From Pseudoalteromonas xiamenensis (GTDB taxonomy: Bacteria; Pseudomonadota; Gammaproteobacteria; Enterobacterales; Alteromonadaceae), in NCBI RefSeq assembly GCF_042431545.1, contig NZ_JBHLYX010000008.1: 64,000 bases of DNA. One strand, 5' to 3'. Under the pieces are notes generated by a model. The model was not told the origin of the DNA, searched no databases, and saw nothing but the letters and a program-made list of their open reading frames with translations. How positions within the stretch are numbered: position 1 is the first letter of the stretch; each line of letters starts with the position of its first letter. Made by a program: the position numbers and the translations under genes. This document shows, in pieces, positions 53,211 to 62,472 of this stretch.

Positions 53211-53444
53211 GATTAATCCTTTAAAATAATCAAGTTACTGACAGACCTTAACAAGTAACAACAAGGGGAACAAGCACTTTGACTCTGCTAAGTGCAGCGA
53301 TGAGACCCCAAACGACATTATTCCCTCTAACTGCTCGTAAAGATAAAACTGGCTAAAAACGTGTTGACCAAACAGAAAAAATCCCTTGTGAATTCAGGAC
53401 CTAGCTCGCTTTACAACGGCTGATAACTGGATGACCTTTTAGAT

Positions 53445-53723
53445 TTATGTACGATATAAGACTTTAATAATATGCCAACCGAATTTAGTTTTGACGAGTT
53501 GCGGTGTCAGCACTTCACACGTGAAACACACTTTGTCGAATTGAGGCACCATTGTACCGCGCTTAAATTCCCCCAGGTCACCACCTTTTTTACCCGATGG
53601 ACAGGTTGAATATTTTTTGGCTAAGGTCTGAAATTTAGCGCCTTTTTTTAACTGCAAAAGAATGTCTTCCGCTTGAGTTTGATGCTTTACTAAGATGTGT
53701 AGTGCATGTGCTGTATTGGCCAT
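53445..53723 (-). CDS. ppiC: Parvulin-type peptidyl-prolyl isomerase PpiC
   Basis: The 92-residue product is a single parvulin domain with family length and sequence pattern: AHALHILVKHQTQAEDIL, FQTLAKKYSTCPSGKKGGDLG, VPQFDKVCFTCEV and VKTKFGWHIIKVL. It is cytoplasmic (no signal peptide) and catalyses cis-trans isomerisation of prolyl peptide bonds. The CAGGGGCAGG before the ATG gives a good ribosome-binding site. Single gene. Confidence 0.92.
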   Translation of the reverse strand: MANTAHALHILVKHQTQAEDILLQLKKGAKFQTLAKKYSTCPSGKKGGDLGEFKRGTMVPQFDKVCFTCEVLTPQLVKTKFGWHIIKVLYRT

Positions 53724-53832
53724 ATAACCTGCCCCTGATGCTTAAACTATTCCAATTTCAATAGACGCAATAATACACCAAAACACACGTAATGATGACA
53801 ACAAGAATTCCCTGACGCTGAGTCTGAAAGGC

Positions 53833-54267
53833 CTATGCTAAATCAACACTGTATTGTAAAAGTACATCCATCATGTTGGCTGGAATCGGTGTTTTTTGTG
53901 CGCTTTTCATATTAAACATCACGACATTGGCATAGCCCGTGGTACATACCGCTTGTTGCTGTTCACTAAACGCTTCATAGCGCATCGTAAAACGATCGCT
54001 TTTAATGTCGGTAATATACGTGCCAATAATAAGCGTGTCCGGAAAGACGACTGGGCGTTTGTAATGCGCGTGAGTATCACGTAAAACAGGGCTGGTACTC
54101 GGGTCCGATAAGATTTCCAGTAAGCCCGTTTGTGCTAAAAAGTCGATTCGGGCCGTTTCAAAATAACGAAAATATGAAACGTTGTTCACATGGCCCAATG
54201 CATCCATGTCTCCCCAAGCCACTCTAATTTGGGTTTTTATCGGAAATTTCTCGGAAAATGCCTGCAT
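53833..54267 (-). CDS. Acyl-CoA thioesterase, 4HBT hotdog family
   Basis: The 144-residue product has the hotdog fold motif IRVAWGDMDALGHVNNVSYFRYFETARIDF at residues 16-45; the Asp in DMDALGHVNN is the catalytic residue of the 4-hydroxybenzoyl-CoA thioesterase/YbgC group. The enzyme hydrolyses acyl-CoA thioesters in the cytoplasm, but the preferred acyl chain is not predictable. AAAGAGGTGTAAAC precedes the ATG. Single gene, divergent from the trypsin-like protease. Confidence 0.88.
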   Translation of the reverse strand: MQAFSEKFPIKTQIRVAWGDMDALGHVNNVSYFRYFETARIDFLAQTGLLEILSDPSTSPVLRDTHAHYKRPVVFPDTLIIGTYITDIKSDRFTMRYEAFSEQQQAVCTTGYANVVMFNMKSAQKTPIPANMMDVLLQYSVDLA

Positions 54268-54457
54268 GTTTACACCTCTTTACGGTTAATTGAATTCGAG
54301 GTTAGCAATTTGGTGTGCAGCGCACAAGCCTCAAGTGTCCAATGCCCCTATCAAACAATGATCGGGAAATCACTTTATAGACGAACACAAGATTACACTT
54401 GTAATTCATTTCATCAACGTCTATTGTAAAAATAAATATTACAAACGTAATCAACAT

Positions 54458-55315
54458 ATGACAAACCAAACTATAGCTATAATTAAGGCTGCACTTGTTT
54501 CTTCAATTTCACTCTCTGCATCCGCAATTGTAATACGCCACGATGTCGCTCCCGAAAAATACGCCGCAACGTTGCAAGACTTTCCACCCCTTGCTCAATT
54601 TTATATCGATGGCGCACATGGAACATTGATTGCCCCCAACTGGGTGGTGACCGCGGCACATACTACGTTTTGCACAGATCCCAATACAACAATATTGGTC
54701 GGTGGGGTAAAAGTTAAAGTAAAACGGCGTTTTGTACATTCAAACTACACTCCGGGCGTGAGTCATGATTTCGCGTTACTCGAATTGGCTCGGCCTATTA
54801 CTCACATACTACCGGCTGAAGTCTATACCGCATCTGATGAATTAGGTCAGGTAACAACCTTTATTGGTATCGGTGGTACTGGCAATGGGTTAGAGGGTCA
54901 AACAATTGATAATGCTAAAAATAATGGCTTTTTACGCAAAGCGAATAATACCGTCGCTAAAGCAGAAGGTCCGCTTTTACAGTTTATCTTCGAGCAAGGT
55001 CAACAAGCCCTTCCATTAGAAGGTATCAGTGGCGGTGGAGATAGCGGTGGCCCTGCCTTTATCATGAAAAACGGTCGTTACTATTTACTTGGCGTAAGTT
55101 CTCGAGGCGACTTCGGCAGTCCACTCGGTAAATATGGCAATCGAGAATATTACTCTCGAATCTCATTTTTCAACAATTGGATCCAGACAATCATGCATGG
55201 TACAGAGGAGCAACGCGCTGAAATCTCCCGCCCAAAACTAAAACATCTGTTACCAGGCTTAACCGAAAAAAATCTCCCAAATGTGTGTGCCGAAATTGGC
55301 ATAAGCGCCCAGTAA
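54458..55315 (+). CDS. Secreted trypsin-like serine protease
   Basis: The 285-residue product has a signal peptide (about 1-23). The S1 catalytic triad is complete and in the normal order: His68 in VVTAAHTTF, Asp104 in SHDFALLEL and Ser196 in GGGDSGGPAF. The oxyanion-loop glycines and ILVGGVKV and YRISFFNNWI segments also match. It is likely exported and acts in the periplasm or medium; specificity is unclear. There is no obvious propeptide beyond the signal. A strong hairpin terminator follows. Confidence 0.85.
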   Translation: MTNQTIAIIKAALVSSISLSASAIVIRHDVAPEKYAATLQDFPPLAQFYIDGAHGTLIAPNWVVTAAHTTFCTDPNTTILVGGVKVKVKRRFVHSNYTPGVSHDFALLELARPITHILPAEVYTASDELGQVTTFIGIGGTGNGLEGQTIDNAKNNGFLRKANNTVAKAEGPLLQFIFEQGQQALPLEGISGGGDSGGPAFIMKNGRYYLLGVSSRGDFGSPLGKYGNREYYSRISFFNNWIQTIMHGTEEQRAEISRPKLKHLLPGLTEKNLPNVCAEIGISAQ

Positions 55316-55370
55316 TCATACAAACTAACTATTCAGTTTAACGTTTTCATTTGCGGCTAACTGAAATAAG

Positions 55371-55401
55371 AAAAGGTTAACTCACCGAGGTTAACCTTTT
55401 T
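55371..55401. terminator. Bidirectional terminator with GGTTAAC arms
   Basis: The arms AAAAGGTTAAC and GTTAACCTTTT (the latter with an extra T run) enclose a 9-base loop between two convergent genes. Very similar arms occur at 59282-59311. Confidence 0.8.
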
Positions 55402-55431
55402 AAACTCGTCACAAGAGGAATTTGCAACAAT

Positions 55432-56100
55432 TTACAATGTCCTTTCGCTACTCACATCATCCGACGTTCGTTGTAAAAAACACACACCAAACCAGAAAAA
55501 CCAAATGATTTGTAAAACCCCAAACAGCTCTTTGAAACTATCATAAGAAGTAACGGTTGCAACGCCCGCTAAGCCAACGATAATACCCAAGTAATGTAGA
55601 AACTTAGAAAAAACATTAGCCTTAAGCGCAAGCACACTAACAAGTAAGACCCATACAGCACCAACAATCTCGTTATCGCCTCCAATACTTTGTGCGAGAG
55701 TCATCATCAAGCTCCATGCATCAAATGCTTTTTGTGCATCCGTGTTTGCCAACTTAATCGCATAGCCCACTCCACTGATTGCAATCATCCCACTCGCAAT
55801 CACCAGCCCAACCCACAAATACCCAAAAGCTGCAGTGATCGACTTTTGCATCTCTCCGGCTTGTTGCAAACAACGAACAGTACCAGCAACGAGAATGGAC
55901 AAAACCAAACCGAATAAGATGTAAGTAATAAACGAAACTGCCGAAATGATGCTTTGGTGCTCGGCAAGGAAGTTCATTTTAGTTTGAACATCACTTTGAC
56001 CGGGAAAACTCCAAAACGCCCCATAGTAGACGAATGCAAAGATATAGATAAGCGACAGCCCAATTGCTGCAACTCCAGTTACACGATTTGCTGATTTCAT
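55432..56100 (-). CDS. Multi-pass membrane protein, unknown
   Basis: The 222-residue product has about six hydrophobic segments (around residues 8-28, 50-72, 88-110, 140-160, 165-185, 192-210). It begins with TGVAAIGLSLIYIFAFVYYG. There is no recognisable transporter or enzyme motif, and the family is unknown to me. AGGATGAG precedes the ATG. It is divergent from the AraC-type membrane regulator at 56227, which might regulate it. Confidence 0.6.
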   Translation of the reverse strand: MKSANRVTGVAAIGLSLIYIFAFVYYGAFWSFPGQSDVQTKMNFLAEHQSIISAVSFITYILFGLVLSILVAGTVRCLQQAGEMQKSITAAFGYLWVGLVIASGMIAISGVGYAIKLANTDAQKAFDAWSLMMTLAQSIGGDNEIVGAVWVLLVSVLALKANVFSKFLHYLGIIVGLAGVATVTSYDSFKELFGVLQIIWFFWFGVCFLQRTSDDVSSERTL

Positions 56101-56226
56101 TTTTCTAGTCTCATCCTTTCAAATTATTTTATGATTGACGTAAACTGTGCCGTGTTTATGCGTTTTCATCGACCGCGCGTGACGGCTAGGACTGATTTAG
56201 CCCCCTAAAACTAAGGTAAACCAAGC

Positions 56227-57393
56227 ATGCAAGGCTATTTTATGAACTACATATTGGCCGGGACTCTCGGACTCGTCAGCATTGTCATTCCGATGCTCAT
56301 TGCAAGACGAGAAACCAGTCAAGCCTATATAATGTTGGCGCTTTTTTTGATTGTCACATCATGCGCTAACGCCCTTCCCTTGTTCATACACGCAGTGCCG
56401 ACTCTTGAACTTTATAGCCTTGCAATCGTTGTACCTTGCTACATTTTGCAACCAATCTGTTTGTGGTTTTATGTAAAAGGCATCTGTTCACCAACCATTT
56501 GGCATGTAAAAGAGAACCGCAATTTGCATTTTGTCCTGCCTGCATTTTCTTTGTGCTATGCGTTGGTTCTTCTATTTATGCCCACTCACTATTTAGCAGA
56601 ACTCATGCAGGATCATGCGCAAACGCTATCGCAACCCGCAGAATGGATGTCTATGTTTACGTTCGCCTTTATGTTGGCTTGGGTTATACAGTCATCGATT
56701 TACGTTTATTTAATTGTGCGACGTTTACTGGCCTATCGCAGCGAACTTAAGCAGCTATTTGCTTCCAACGACAAACGAGAAATGGGCTGGTTATTTATCG
56801 TCATCTCTGGGTTAGTTGTCGTTTGGGCGCTGGCCTTTTGCGTGTTTGTAACGAGCCTATTTGAGCAATCACAGAGCGTTTTGACCTATGCCTTATTGAT
56901 TGGTTATTTTGCCTTGCTTTGGCTAATTTCATTTTGGGGTCTGCGTCAAAAACCCGGGTTTAACGAACGATACCTGCAAAAAGAGGATCTTGAAACAATT
57001 ACGGCGTTGCACACGGAAGAGGATACACCACAAAAGTATACTCGTTCGGGTCTTGATGAAGCTCGGTCACAAAAAATTGCAGACAAAATTGAGCAAGTAA
57101 TGAAGGCGAAGGCACTCTATTTAAACCCTGATCTATCACTTAAGCTTTTAGCGTCCGAGATTTCAGAAAAGCCGAACTACGTATCGCAAACACTCAATCA
57201 GATTTTAAATAGTTCATTTTTTGACTATGTAAACAGCTATCGTATCGAATACAGCAAACAACTTATTGTGCAAAACCAACTTTCAATATTAGAAGTTGCG
57301 CTAGCATCGGGTTTTAACGCCAAATCGTCATTCTACAAGGCGTTTAAAACCAAAACGGGTCAAACCCCAAAACAATTTGCTTCAACAAACTGA
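56227..57393 (+). CDS. Membrane-bound AraC-family regulator
   Basis: The 388-residue product has about seven membrane helices in residues 5-245 (starting YILAGTLGLVSIVIPMLIAR) and a C-terminal AraC helix-turn-helix (about 285-385: LSLKLLASEISEKPNYVSQTLNQ, VNSYRIEYSKQLIVQ, VALASGFNAKSSFYKAFKTKTGQTP). The helices probably sense a membrane or extracellular signal directly. Its target may be the divergent membrane protein gene or an unlinked operon. The start at 56227 has TAAGGTAAACC before it; ATG at 56242 is an alternative. Confidence 0.85.
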   Translation: MQGYFMNYILAGTLGLVSIVIPMLIARRETSQAYIMLALFLIVTSCANALPLFIHAVPTLELYSLAIVVPCYILQPICLWFYVKGICSPTIWHVKENRNLHFVLPAFSLCYALVLLFMPTHYLAELMQDHAQTLSQPAEWMSMFTFAFMLAWVIQSSIYVYLIVRRLLAYRSELKQLFASNDKREMGWLFIVISGLVVVWALAFCVFVTSLFEQSQSVLTYALLIGYFALLWLISFWGLRQKPGFNERYLQKEDLETITALHTEEDTPQKYTRSGLDEARSQKIADKIEQVMKAKALYLNPDLSLKLLASEISEKPNYVSQTLNQILNSSFFDYVNSYRIEYSKQLIVQNQLSILEVALASGFNAKSSFYKAFKTKTGQTPKQFASTN

Positions 57394-57779
57394 ATGATTC
57401 TAAATAACAGCCAAAAAACACTTTGCAATAGCGACCATCGGTCTTAGTCTAAAGCCGCTTCATGCCAATAAGCGTGATATATATATTCATTTTTATCAAT
57501 TGGTTATTTCCATATTGAACTAGCATTGTACGGTCTACGACCCAACTCCCTCATTAGCTACCAATGCAGGTACATCCATAGAATCCTGCTTTGATCCCAA
57601 CCCTAGAATGTTGCTGTTCTTGTGAGATGCATACGGTATTTCACCTTCTCAAACGTACTAATACGTCCTTATAAGGCCGCAAATCAATCACTGTTTCGAT
57701 AGATTTTCTGATCAAATTTAATGTCGGAATGGAAAAATTTGTCCTACTCTCAATCTAAGTGGAAAAAAAGGTAAAGTGT
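57394..57779. other. Intergenic region, no gene seen
   Basis: About 385 bases lie between the AraC-type regulator and the solute-binding protein. No gene or clear repeat is visible; the promoter of the solute-binding protein gene must lie in its right half. Confidence 0.4.
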
Positions 57780-58544
57780 GTGCATAGAAGATTAGGAAGG
57801 CCTACGCGCAGGTATCTCACGTGGTTCTACTCACTACTTTTAACTGTACTACTATCGAACCAAGTTGTTGCTGATACCTTATCTATTTCAGTGGGTTGGA
57901 ACAAACCACCCTACGTAATCGAAGAAGAGAACTCTGGATTCGAGCTCGACATGGTTTCTGCCATATTCGCTAAAATGGGGTATCCAGTAGGTTACGTCTA
58001 CGTGCCATTTGGCCGTTCAAATACCCTGATAAAATTGGGCAGAGTGGATGCAGCCTTAACCATGAATCAACGCATGGACACGGAAGGTCTCGAGCTCAGT
58101 GAACCGTATATTTCCTATCAAAATGCGGCCATCAGCCTAAAAGGGCGCAGTATCGAAATCAACTCTTTACAAGATTTGGAACACTACTCAATTGTTGCAT
58201 TCCAAAACGCATCTGTGGTCCTTGGTAATGAATACCGAATAGTCACAAGAAAAAGTCCTTTGTATTTAGAGTTACCAAACCAGCGCACGCAAGTTGAACT
58301 GCTGTTGAAAGGCAAAGTAGATTTCGTCGTCATGGACATCAATATTTTTAACTACTTAAGTACAGAGCTAATGGGAAGTTCACACATGTCTAATGTAGTT
58401 GTTCACCGACTTTTTCCAAAAACCAACTATCACGTGGCGTTCATAGACAAGGCGCTTATGCAGGCTTTCAATGCCGCGATGAAATCGTTTAAACAATCAG
58501 ATGACTACACAAAGCTTGTCGAGAAGTATGAATTTTTGCACTAA
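57780..58544 (+). CDS. Periplasmic amino-acid-type solute-binding protein
   Basis: The GTG at 57780 (AAAAAAAGG upstream) gives 254 residues; a GTG at 57759 would add seven more. A signal peptide (about 1-30, ending NQVVA) is followed by an SBP_bac_3 fold: VGWNKPPYVIEEENSGFELDMV at the start is the classic ligand-binding opening, with GRVDAALTMNQRMDTEGLELSEPY (domain switch) and KGKVDFVVMDINIFNYL. No ABC permease or ATPase genes follow, so this is an orphan binding protein. It may act as a sensor or moonlight with a distant transporter; in Pseudoalteromonas-type genomes such orphans are common. Confidence 0.82.
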   Translation: MHRRLGRPTRRYLTWFYSLLLTVLLSNQVVADTLSISVGWNKPPYVIEEENSGFELDMVSAIFAKMGYPVGYVYVPFGRSNTLIKLGRVDAALTMNQRMDTEGLELSEPYISYQNAAISLKGRSIEINSLQDLEHYSIVAFQNASVVLGNEYRIVTRKSPLYLELPNQRTQVELLLKGKVDFVVMDINIFNYLSTELMGSSHMSNVVVHRLFPKTNYHVAFIDKALMQAFNAAMKSFKQSDDYTKLVEKYEFLH

Positions 58545-58825
58545 CGATGTAGCTGATTTTGTTGGAATAATACAGCCATTTTAACTGAGCTTGGCGCAAT
58601 CCAATTTATTCGCCAATACAGCCTCAACCATTCCCACTTCCTATTACTTACCGATGTCCACTAAACGCTTATCCATTTTCTTTTGATATTTCAAAAAATT
58701 GACACTCTTGAGATTGCTGAACGGTTGCATAAAACAAACGAGCTATTTTTCTACTCCGTTGAGGCAAACTTGCATCAAAAAACCGTCTTTTAGTTTGGTC
58801 TGAAAAATGCATAGAGACGTTAATT

Positions 58826-59161
58826 ATGCTAAAGAATGTCACTATCATGGATAACACATCAAATACAGTTTATGTACTCAGCGGTTACGCAAAATGTTCA
58901 ATGACGAATAACAACAAATACAAACACGGTAACCAACACTCTATCGGCCTACTTACCACCGATGAAAATTATCAAGACAATCTGCAACACCTTACTACTT
59001 TTGTAAAAGACCTTGGCTGGGACTCCATCATGTTCTGTATGGTTGAAAAGGTGGAAGATATTAATACGTTGGAAAACGACGTCTTAATTTCAAGCTTTAT
59101 TCGCGCCAAAGAAAAAGGTCAATCGTTAGTGGTCAATGACCTTCCAATTACCGTGCATTAG
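58826..59161 (+). CDS. Small soluble protein, unknown
   Basis: The 111-residue product has no signal peptide. It contains VYVLSGYAKCSMTNNNKYKH, a helix-rich middle (LQHLTTFVKDLGWDSIMFCM), and a short end (VVNDLPITVH). I recognise no family. The ribosome-binding site for the ATG at 58826 is weak; the in-frame ATG at 58847 is equally possible. The codon use and composition look like a real gene. The function is unknown. Confidence 0.45.
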   Translation: MLKNVTIMDNTSNTVYVLSGYAKCSMTNNNKYKHGNQHSIGLLTTDENYQDNLQHLTTFVKDLGWDSIMFCMVEKVEDINTLENDVLISSFIRAKEKGQSLVVNDLPITVH

Positions 59162-59281
59162 TTTCAAGTGAAGCGGACAGCGTTATAGTTGAATTGCTTA
59201 ACTAATTTTTGAATTCGATTTGTGAGTCTAAAAGCACAAAATAGACAGCTTCAACGTCGGCTTATCACTATGCCCTATATG

Positions 59282-59311
59282 AAAAGGTTAACTTGTAGAA
59301 GTTAACCTTTT
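59282..59311. terminator. Hairpin with GGTTAAC arms
   Basis: The arms AAAAGGTTAAC and GTTAACCTTTT match those at 55371-55401. It lies about 120 bases downstream of the small-protein gene at 58826 and has a T run on the plus strand. Confidence 0.7.
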
Positions 59312-59445
59312 CTTAGATTGCGCAAACCCTGTCCCCGTCATTCCAAAACTAGGCCTTTTCATTAGAATGAGATTCCGCACCCTGCACTTAGCTATCCTTA
59401 GCTCGGCTTTTCTTAAACACGTTCACACTAAAGAAATCGATAGCG

Positions 59446-59622
59446 TCAAGTCTTGCATCGTGTAACAGCCTGACTCTCCGTTGAATAACGCATGCCAAAT
59501 TCCTGTGCGATTTCACTCATAGAGGACTGCCTGCCTAAATAGGCTTTTGCCAACCTACGCTTTTTAAAATGCTGCTTTAATAACTCTCTACTGCTCGAAA
59601 ACAGGTGATTTTCTAAATTTGG
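59446..59622 (-). pseudogene. Remnant of a REP-associated tyrosine transposase (RAYT)-like gene
   Basis: Translated on the minus strand, this stretch reads SRELLKQHFKKRRLAKAYLG, then SSMSEIAQEFGMRYSTESQAV and a stop. That is the C-terminal pattern of Y1/RAYT-type transposases (AYLGG.YSM.EIG..FGV.YSTVSRAV). It has an in-frame stop upstream, no start and no catalytic half, so only the tail remains. Such transposases mobilise REP palindromes. The surrounding non-coding DNA, nearly 800 bases, has no other gene. Confidence 0.4.
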
Positions 59623-59938
59623 CTAAATATCAACACCAAGGCCTTGTGCAACAAAGTCACTAAAACGCTTAATGACGCGCTTTCACGGCTTTGCAAATTG
59701 TTGCTGTGGCGCTCCAGTTGCCAGTCAATCAGGTAAAGTCGACAAGCTTTTAATTTTAAAACGATTTGAGCACTTTTACGCAGTTTAACGAGGTGTACTT
59801 TTCTGTGGTTCTAGATCATTTCATATTGTTTGCACTATTCACTCCTACATTTTAAATCGGTAGCCAGTACTGATTCTAATTATTGAATTGAGTCAGGTTT
59901 AAGGACCAACACACTTTGTAAAAGGAGAGGAATTAACG
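59623..59938. other. Intergenic region upstream of the phospholipase-like gene
   Basis: About 315 bases with no gene seen. The right end carries the ribosome-binding site (AAAAGGAGAGGAATTAACG) of the next gene. The left part may include more decayed transposon sequence but I cannot support a call. Confidence 0.35.
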
Positions 59939-62128
59939 ATGAAACATTTAACACCATCTAATGCGGTAAAAATGCTGGTTACTAGTGGTCTGTTTGCTTT
60001 TATAACGCCATTTGTCGCTAATAGTGCAATTGATACAGATAGTGAGCAAGTGACTCGCTTAGATCTACAAGGCCAAATTGACACCAATGCGCCGTTTTCC
60101 AAAACGCTCTGGGCGGGTGCTCATAACGCGTATGCATCTTTTTCGTGGGATAAAGGCACATATACAGATGTTAATCAGTATTATTCACCCAAAAGTTTAC
60201 TAAAACGCGGAATACGAGCAATGGAATTTGATATCTATCCAGAAACAACCTTGGATTCGACTCCGATGCTTTGCCACAATAATCGCGAGAAGGAGGCGCT
60301 TTGCTCCTCTACCTACCATGCTAAGCTCTCGGATGGACTAGACGATATTAAAGCGTTTCTTGATGAAAACCCTGATGAAGTCGTGCTGTTAAAAATAGAA
60401 GCTTACAAAAGCATTCACCATGACAATTGGCACAACAAAATTGGCGAGCGGTTGCAAAAAGATATTGGCGACTACTTGCTTGTACCTGCAGATTGGGGGT
60501 ATGAGGAAAATAATTGTGCATCATTGCCCGTTAATAAGCTCACTAAAAAAGACATTCTCGCTTCGGGCAAGCAAATCGTTGCCGTAATACAAACGCCTAG
60601 AGATGCAGGAAACTTATGTACTTACCATGATCACGGTAGCTACGGGAAATTCTTCGATACGGTATTTATTGGCGTTGACACATTTGATGAAAATGGCGAT
60701 TTACAAAGCAACCAACCATTTTGCCAAAATAACAGTAACGGCTGCACAGGCACCGACAAAACGACCCATTATCAAGCAAATAATATGTCGGTTGTCATTG
60801 ACGATGCCACACAACTAAACCCTGATGGACCTGCATCGGATAAAACGGGAAGTAAGGTAATAAGTAATTGGGCTAACAAGGGCTCACAAATACTCGAGTT
60901 GGCTTTGGTTGAGGCAAATGGCACGGCTGCAGCGAGTGGCTATGGCGCCAATGAAGTACAAATTGAAGACTATGTTTGGTCTTGGAAAAGCAACCATCCA
61001 AACGGGTCTGGTGACTGTGCGAGCGTTGATGTTGCCAATTCAATTTCCGATACAAGTTGTTCAAGTACTATGTACCATGCTTGCGTGGACGCCGATAGAA
61101 ATTGGCAGCTATCAACGAACAAAGGGACTTGGGAAGACGGTTTCGCATACTGTAAGAGCCTCGGCGGCACCTATGAGTTTGGTATGCCGTACAACGCTTA
61201 TGAACATACTAAGTTATTAGCTACTCGAGGTGCTGGCAGTGAGGCCACTTGGGTAAATTATTACAAAGCATTTGATAACTTTTGGCTATCTAATGCTTCT
61301 GAACATATCGATTGGCAATATGCAAAAAAAGCAGCCGTAGGGACTTCTTCAAAAGGTGATGCTTTTGACGGAATAGGTCTATTAAAACGAAAAGCGCTCA
61401 TAGGTGATACGTATAATTTGAGTTATATACAAGTACGTTCAGGCGCTCGTATTGATGGGTTAAAAGCCTGCTATGAAACCAAGCAACGACTGAGCCATGC
61501 TTCAGTTGGAACGCCTATACAGTGTGTTACCTATGGTGGTGAAGGTGGCGCATGGAGCAACGCATTACATTTTGACATCAGTAAAGGTGAGTATTTAAGT
61601 GAAGTCAAAGTTTGTTATGACGATTTAAAATTTGGCTACGACTCTGTTTACTATTTAAAACTCAGCGCCAGTAATGGTAAAGCTATTTCGGGAGGCACCC
61701 CTCAAGGTAAATGCTCCACTTTCTCTACTTCCTCTACGCAGCAGATCTTTGCATTTCATGGTACTCAAGGCACGGAACTAAACTCACTGGGCATACACAA
61801 AATTAGTAAGTCTTTAATAGACACAACGGAACTGTACGCCACTGATTGGCTTGATGCTGATGATCCATCGTCTGGTGATAATGAGAAATTTGATGTTCAC
61901 CAATCACTTGGCAATATCTCGTCCACCTGCGATGTATCTGATATGGTCTCGTTTATAGCACGAGAGGTTGAAAGCAAGCTCGATGCAAGTTTAACGGGGC
62001 AAAAGGTTCGATCTTCAGGCGGGTTTCAATGTTATAACTCTGACAACGGTGGAAGTTCTGGTTTAGTGACCTGCAAAGATTATGAAGTTAAATATTTCTT
62101 TAATAAATCAAGTTGCGTACCTAAATAA
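59939..62128 (+). CDS. Secreted PLC-like phosphodiesterase with lectin-type modules
   Basis: The 729-residue product has a signal peptide (about 1-29). Residues about 50-345 form a PI-PLC X-type TIM-barrel domain: His62 in WAGAHNAYASF, RGIRAMEFDIYPE, and His113 in PMLCHNN are the usual acid-base pair and binding loop, with DEVVLLKIEAYK further on. A Cys-rich stretch (about 360-455, with NWQLSTNKGTWEDGFAYC) resembles a C-type-lectin-like fold. Residues about 490-620 are a jacalin-like lectin domain (IDGLKACYE, YGGEGGAWS, LSEVKVCYDD). It is a secreted enzyme that probably cleaves phosphodiesters in lipids or glycans and binds sugars. AAAAGGAGAGG precedes the ATG and a terminator follows. Confidence 0.75.
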   Translation: MKHLTPSNAVKMLVTSGLFAFITPFVANSAIDTDSEQVTRLDLQGQIDTNAPFSKTLWAGAHNAYASFSWDKGTYTDVNQYYSPKSLLKRGIRAMEFDIYPETTLDSTPMLCHNNREKEALCSSTYHAKLSDGLDDIKAFLDENPDEVVLLKIEAYKSIHHDNWHNKIGERLQKDIGDYLLVPADWGYEENNCASLPVNKLTKKDILASGKQIVAVIQTPRDAGNLCTYHDHGSYGKFFDTVFIGVDTFDENGDLQSNQPFCQNNSNGCTGTDKTTHYQANNMSVVIDDATQLNPDGPASDKTGSKVISNWANKGSQILELALVEANGTAAASGYGANEVQIEDYVWSWKSNHPNGSGDCASVDVANSISDTSCSSTMYHACVDADRNWQLSTNKGTWEDGFAYCKSLGGTYEFGMPYNAYEHTKLLATRGAGSEATWVNYYKAFDNFWLSNASEHIDWQYAKKAAVGTSSKGDAFDGIGLLKRKALIGDTYNLSYIQVRSGARIDGLKACYETKQRLSHASVGTPIQCVTYGGEGGAWSNALHFDISKGEYLSEVKVCYDDLKFGYDSVYYLKLSASNGKAISGGTPQGKCSTFSTSSTQQIFAFHGTQGTELNSLGIHKISKSLIDTTELYATDWLDADDPSSGDNEKFDVHQSLGNISSTCDVSDMVSFIAREVESKLDASLTGQKVRSSGGFQCYNSDNGGSSGLVTCKDYEVKYFFNKSSCVPK

Positions 62129-62176
62129 CACTTAGGAGGGATCTATATCACTGCGCGGCGTGATGCAGACCAACTT

Positions 62177-62214
62177 AAAACGCTCGATAAACTACATCGG
62201 GCGTTTTATTTTTT
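62177..62214 (+). terminator. Rho-independent terminator after the phospholipase-like gene
   Basis: The arms AACGCTCGAT and ATCGGGCGTT pair around a short loop and a T-rich tail (TTATTTTTT) follows. Confidence 0.8.
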
Positions 62215-62472
62215 ATGGCATGAACTGGGGTTTATCATCAGACATTGCACAAGCGTGATTACCAATAGAAATGCTCTGTATACAGGTGGCTTGCGCATCC
62301 TCACATAAAAAGCATTGCCTTAATTGGCAGCCAAAACCAATTTTAAACCAACTCCAGTTAGCCAGTCTCAGCGCCTATCCTTTGGACAAAATGTGCCTTT
62401 CACGTTTAAACATACATCCCAAATGCGGGTTACGACACCCGCAATTAAAAATGGGTTACTAACTTCTTCTGT
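62215..62472. other. Intergenic region, no gene seen
   Basis: About 260 bases between the terminator and the end of the Cys-rich peptide gene. A 63-codon plus-strand frame in it has no ribosome-binding site and no family resemblance, so I do not call it. Confidence 0.35.

Noticed and set aside
58669..58857. Minus-strand frame with a possible 47-residue end (MHFSDQTKRRFFDASLPQ)
   Set aside because: It overlaps the start of the plus-strand gene at 58826, or begins just beside it with no ribosome-binding site, and has no recognisable family.
62271..62462. Plus-strand frame of 63 codons with several cysteines
   Set aside because: Considered as another small peptide, but there is no ribosome-binding site, no leader pattern and the frame looks random.
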